From: Alphaproteobacteria bacterium
GTDB lineage: Bacteria > Pseudomonadota > Alphaproteobacteria > Rickettsiales > Rickettsiaceae
Direction: 5' to 3'
Length of the DNA stretch: 9,596 bases
NCBI GenBank assembly: GCA_020630305.1
Contig: JAHDBQ010000017.1
Location: 1 to 9,596, forward strand
Shown here: positions 7,040 to 9,596 of the stretch, piece by piece
How positions within the stretch are numbered: the stretch's first letter is position 1
Layout of the letters: each line of letters starts with the position of its first letter
Translations under genes and position numbers: made by a program
The notes under the pieces: generated by a model
The model's database searches: none
What the model was told of the DNA's origin: nothing
The model's input: the letters and a program-made list of their open reading frames with translations, nothing else

Positions 7040-7068
7040 ATACTAGTCAGACTAGTCAGCAATGTCAA
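7040..7068 (-). promoter_or_regulatory. Promoter of the toxin-antitoxin module
   Basis: The minus strand has a perfect -35 TTGACA (7063-7068), a 17-bp spacer and TAGTAT (7040-7045) as -10, ending about 50 nt before the antitoxin ATG. This is the best promoter match in the window. The spacer and -10 are covered by two tandem CTGACTAGT units, so a protein bound there would block RNA polymerase directly. Confidence 0.7.
7042..7059 (-). repeat. Tandem 9-bp repeat, candidate antitoxin operator
   Basis: CTGACTAGT occurs twice head to tail on the minus strand (7051-7059, then 7042-7050). Each copy contains the palindrome ACTAGT, and the upstream copy sits in an 8-bp palindrome GACTAGTC (7050-7057). 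The pair lies in the promoter spacer and over the -10. Phd/YefM antitoxins bind short palindromes in their own promoters, often in pairs, so this is the natural operator candidate. Binding is inferred, not shown. Confidence 0.55.
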
Positions 7069-7087
7069 GAAAAATTTATTTCCTCCC

Positions 7088-7879
7088 CTACAAAGCTCGC
7101 ATTTTCTCGACAATCAATGTGACTGAGTTTTTAATCTCTAGATCAAACTCATTTGTGTCGTCTATTATTTCTTTTATCGCATCATACTTTTCCTGTAAAT
7201 AACCGCTATTATTTTGCTTAAGCGATTCATAAAACTCTTTCTCTGCGGCAGTTGTTTTGACATTTAGCCCAATTGATATTTTGCATAGTTTAACCAGTAG
7301 CTCTTGAATAGATGCTGCGAAATCGTTCCATAAATCTCTATCACGAGAGCTAAAACGTGCAATAAATGTCAGTTTATCTTCTAGTTTAGTGCTCTTAAGT
7401 AGCGGCAAAATATATTCTGAATTATCGCTGGACGCAGCAGCCACATTAAAATCATGATTAATTTTAGCACATCTTGAGCGAATCGTTGGCATTATCGAAG
7501 CACCATTATTAGTAAGCAGAAATAAATGCGTGTTAGCCGGGGTATCTTCTAGAATTTTTAAGCAGCAATTTGCAGCGTTCAGATTCATCAAATCTGCTTC
7601 ATATATTACAGCAACTTTCTTGCCTGAAATCACGGAAGTTTTATATAAAAAATCCTGCATCTGCCGTACCTGACTAACAGAAACATTCCTGGTTTTAGAG
7701 TCTTCTCTTTTTACCATCATATAATCAGGGCTATTTTCAAGATCCTCAGTGCTTAGTACATTCATGCCTAAAAACTTCTCTATTTCCTGCAGTGCACCAT
7801 CAAGCGAGTCTGTATTAATCAGGTAGCTATTATATAATTTATCATTTTTTAAATGATTTTCTAAATATTGGCCTATCAT
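7088..7879 (-). CDS. holB: DNA polymerase III, delta-prime subunit (clamp loader)
   Basis: A clamp-loader subunit of the replicative polymerase that stays rigid and supplies the SRC arginine to the neighbouring gamma/tau ATPase. The conserved core is VSQVRQMQDFLYKTS (68-82), KKVAVIYEADLMNLNAANCCLKILEDTP (87-114) and IRSRC (133-137). At 263 residues it is shorter than E. coli HolB (334), mainly at the N-terminal zinc module and the C-terminal region. The four Cys of the delta-prime zinc module are absent from the region where E. coli has them (about residues 40-65). There is no Walker A, as expected for delta-prime. Its ATG overlaps the gltX stop (ATGA, 7876-7879), indicating coupled translation; GGAGG at 7891-7895, inside gltX, lies 11 nt upstream. 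The family call rests on the core motifs and is good; the C-terminal collar domain is poorly conserved. Confidence 0.88.
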   Translation of the reverse strand: MIGQYLENHLKNDKLYNSYLINTDSLDGALQEIEKFLGMNVLSTEDLENSPDYMMVKREDSKTRNVSVSQVRQMQDFLYKTSVISGKKVAVIYEADLMNLNAANCCLKILEDTPANTHLFLLTNNGASIMPTIRSRCAKINHDFNVAAASSDNSEYILPLLKSTKLEDKLTFIARFSSRDRDLWNDFAASIQELLVKLCKISIGLNVKTTAAEKEFYESLKQNNSGYLQEKYDAIKEIIDDTNEFDLEIKNSVTLIVEKMRAL

Positions 7880-9261
7880 GCGCTCTCAAGCCTCCGCTTA
7901 GTTTCTCCAAGCCCTATTATCGCAATAATATCAAACACACTCGGCGAGGCGGTAGTGCCAGTAATTCGTGGCCTAATATATTTCATCAAAGCGCCGAGTT
8001 TTAGCTCATGCTTGGCTGCTAATTCTTTCAACAGCGCCTGAATAGCCTCTTTGTCCCATTCTGGCAAAGTATCCAAACCGCCCACGACCTCATTCATAAG
8101 CCCTTGCGGAGTATCTTTGATTATCTCAAGTGCATCTTCAGTGTACTTAATATCAATGCGGCAGATAAACATGCTAGCCATATCTACCATTTGCGTTATA
8201 AGCTCAGCGCGTGGCTTCATACAATCTATTCCTTGAAGAATATTTTGCTCATCATCTTCTTTTATATCATATTTAATTTCGCTTATAATTAGCTCAAGCA
8301 GGTCCTTATTTTCCATGCTGCGCAAATATTGAGCATTTACGTTTTTCATTTTGTCAAAATCTATGCGCGATGGCGACTTGCCCATCCCCTCAATTCCAAA
8401 CCACTCAATCGCCAGAGATCTAGATATTATTTCATCATCACCATGAGACCAACCAAGCCGCAGTAAATAATTATTCAAAGCATCCGGCAAATATCCAAGC
8501 TCGCGATATTTCTCAGCGCCAACCGCTCCGTGCCTTTTGGAAAGCTTAGCTCCGTCTGGCCCATATATCAGCGGGACATGCGCCATTTGCGGCATTTGCC
8601 AACCCATCGCGTCATAAATTATCTTCTGCTTAAACGCATTATTTAAATGATCATCACCTCTTATTATATGCGTGATACCCATGTCATGATCATCAACTAC
8701 TGCTGCAAGCATGTATGTTGGCGTACCATCCGAGCGCAGGATAACCATGTCATCTAAATGCGAATTTTCTACTTTGACCGAGCCTTGCAACATATCATCA
8801 ATTATAGTAGCTCCATCTTTTGGGGTTTTGAGTCTAATAACTGGTTTTGCGCCTTCTGGTATATCTGCGCCCGCTAGCCCATCACGGTATTTTGATTCGA
8901 AAATAAAATGCTCACCCTTAGCTTTTTTCTCTTCCCTTAAGGCATTAATCTCTTCCTGAGGAGTATAGCAATAATATGCATTGCCGCTAGCAAGTAGTTC
9001 CTTAGCGATCTCTTTATGTCTTTCGATATTTTGCGACTGATAAATAATATCTTCATCAGGCATTAAATCAAGCCAAGTTAGTGATTCTATGATAGCTTCT
9101 TTTGCCTCCTTTGTAGAGCGCTTTTGGTCGGTATCTTCAACACGAAGCAGGAAGTCTCCTCCATGTTTTTTGGCAAATAAATAATTAAATAAAGCGGTTC
9201 TAGCACCTCCTATATGTAAATAGCCGGTTGGAGATGGCGCAAATCTTGTTCTTACTGTCAT
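7876..9261 (-). CDS. gltX: Glutamyl-tRNA synthetase (class Ib)
   Basis: This enzyme charges tRNA with glutamate in the cytosol. From ATG 9261 the protein has 461 residues and starts MTVRTRFAPSPTGYLHIGGARTALFNYLFA, with the HIGH-type motif HIGG at 16-19. RVEDTD (40-45), IIRGDDHLNNAFKQ (199-212) and KLSKRHG (239-245, the KMSKS equivalent) follow, then an anticodon-binding C-terminus ending near ITGTTASPSVFDIIAIIG. The longer frame reaching 9324 adds a non-conserved hydrophobic stretch, so I rejected that start. The E. coli-type zinc cysteines are missing: YYCYTPQEE keeps one Cys and the later pair is replaced (FESKYRDG). Many alphaproteobacteria carry two GluRS paralogues and make Gln-tRNA with GatCAB, so this copy may charge tRNA-Glu, tRNA-Gln or both; the window cannot settle it. 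It is the first gene of a gltX-holB pair. Confidence 0.96.
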   Translation of the reverse strand: MTVRTRFAPSPTGYLHIGGARTALFNYLFAKKHGGDFLLRVEDTDQKRSTKEAKEAIIESLTWLDLMPDEDIIYQSQNIERHKEIAKELLASGNAYYCYTPQEEINALREEKKAKGEHFIFESKYRDGLAGADIPEGAKPVIRLKTPKDGATIIDDMLQGSVKVENSHLDDMVILRSDGTPTYMLAAVVDDHDMGITHIIRGDDHLNNAFKQKIIYDAMGWQMPQMAHVPLIYGPDGAKLSKRHGAVGAEKYRELGYLPDALNNYLLRLGWSHGDDEIISRSLAIEWFGIEGMGKSPSRIDFDKMKNVNAQYLRSMENKDLLELIISEIKYDIKEDDEQNILQGIDCMKPRAELITQMVDMASMFICRIDIKYTEDALEIIKDTPQGLMNEVVGGLDTLPEWDKEAIQALLKELAAKHELKLGALMKYIRPRITGTTASPSVFDIIAIIGLGETKRRLESA

Positions 9262-9283
9262 TATATTGTGCTTATTTTTTGTT

Positions 9284-9289
9284 ATTATA
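9284..9289 (-). promoter_or_regulatory. Possible -10 box for gltX
   Basis: A perfect TATAAT on the minus strand lies 22 nt before the gltX ATG at 9261, giving a short leader of about 15 nt. I found no good -35 hexamer 16-18 bp upstream. If used, it would exclude the longer gltX frame that begins at 9324, in agreement with the protein-based start choice. Confidence 0.3.
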
Positions 9290-9408
9290 AAGAATAGAAA
9301 CATCATAGTATTTTTTAAATGCAATGTGAATAAAAAGATTTATCAATGAAGAAAATAATTCGAAGGTACTCTTATAATTAGCGCTCGCTCCTGCTCTTCT
9401 TTAGATTC

Positions 9409-9596
9409 TTACTTTAAACTAGCTCTTTTTAACTCCTCTGCAGTTGGTAAAAATTCTTTCAGCTTTAAAGGCAGTTTTTCTGTTAGTTTAAACTGCGATA
9501 CTCCCATCGGCTTATTAATGCCTTCAATTGCATATTCTACCGTAATTCCCTTCTTATCCTCACATAAAATTAGTCCTATTGTTGGATTATCTGAAT
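9409..9596 (-). CDS. DUF1016/YhcG-like PD-(D/E)XK nuclease, C-terminal end (partial)
   Basis: The last 61 codons of a leftward gene that continues beyond the right edge. The readable tail is SDNPTIGLILCEDKKG, then VEYAIEGINKPMGVSQF, then KLTEKLPLKLKEFLPTAEEL. This is the conserved C-terminus of the DUF1016 family (YhcG, PDDEXK nuclease domain), in which DNPTIGLILC and the INKPIGVS-type segment are diagnostic. These predicted nucleases are common accessory genes in bacterial genomes and often lie near restriction-modification or other mobile loci; their physiological role is poorly defined. The stop is at 9409-9411, leaving 147 bp to the gltX start with no gene that I can see. Only the tail is visible, so I cannot say whether the gene is whole or whether the N-terminal DUF1016_N part is present. 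Confidence 0.8.
   Translation of the reverse strand, partial: SDNPTIGLILCEDKKGITVEYAIEGINKPMGVSQFKLTEKLPLKLKEFLPTAEELKRASLK

Noticed and set aside
9262..9324. N-terminal extension of GltX with a hydrophobic stretch, looking like a signal or membrane segment
   Set aside because: GluRS is cytosolic and homologues begin at the MTVRTRFAPSPTG-type start. The extension overlaps a likely -10 box and has no ribosome binding site.
9325..9408. Gap between gltX and the DUF1016 gene, checked for a tRNA or small RNA gene
   Set aside because: No cloverleaf, stable hairpin or conserved small gene is visible. The other intergenic gaps (815-890, 2475-2650, 3371-3472, 6235-6332, 6989-7087) also showed no tRNA.

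Overview
The window is AT-rich, tightly packed bacterial chromosome. The housekeeping proteins (RNase PH, RadA, RsmD, GluRS, DNA polymerase III delta-prime, a propionyl-CoA carboxylase-type PccB/PccA pair) look alphaproteobacterial. The AT bias, the PccB/PccA pair and the added toxin-antitoxin and DUF1016 genes suggest a Rickettsiales-like, host-associated lineage. This is inference from sequence style; no rRNA or other taxonomic marker is present.

Layout from left to right. Positions 1-240 (minus) hold the C-terminal end of an ABC transporter ATPase with no start of its own. It abuts, out of frame, a truncated biotin carboxylase subunit gene (pccA, 209-814, minus), and the break lies at about 227-243. 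An apparently intact carboxyltransferase subunit gene, pccB (minus), sits just upstream of pccA. The 176 bp divergent gap after it carries a good promoter for rph (plus, 2651-3370). rph converges on an apparent operon transcribed leftward: rsmD, then radA, then a metallo-beta-lactamase-fold hydrolase of the persulfide dioxygenase/Blh type. A leftward Phd/YefM-VapC toxin-antitoxin module follows (6333-6988), with its own near-consensus promoter carrying a tandem 9-bp repeat. Next come gltX and holB, joined by an ATGA overlap and also leftward. The right edge holds the C-terminus of a DUF1016 (YhcG-like) predicted nuclease. No gene-free stretch exceeds 300 bases, and I saw no tRNA, rRNA, CRISPR array or complete insertion sequence.

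Most of the window is ordinary core metabolism and information processing. The points that deserve attention are: the pccA/ABC junction, which shows what looks like microhomology of about 14-17 bp; the two-codon ATG-AAA-TAA minicistron carrying the only good ribosome binding site upstream of pccA; the isoleucine in PccB at the position that usually decides acyl-CoA specificity; and the repeat-decorated promoter of the toxin-antitoxin module. I did not find convincing evidence of an undescribed multi-gene system.
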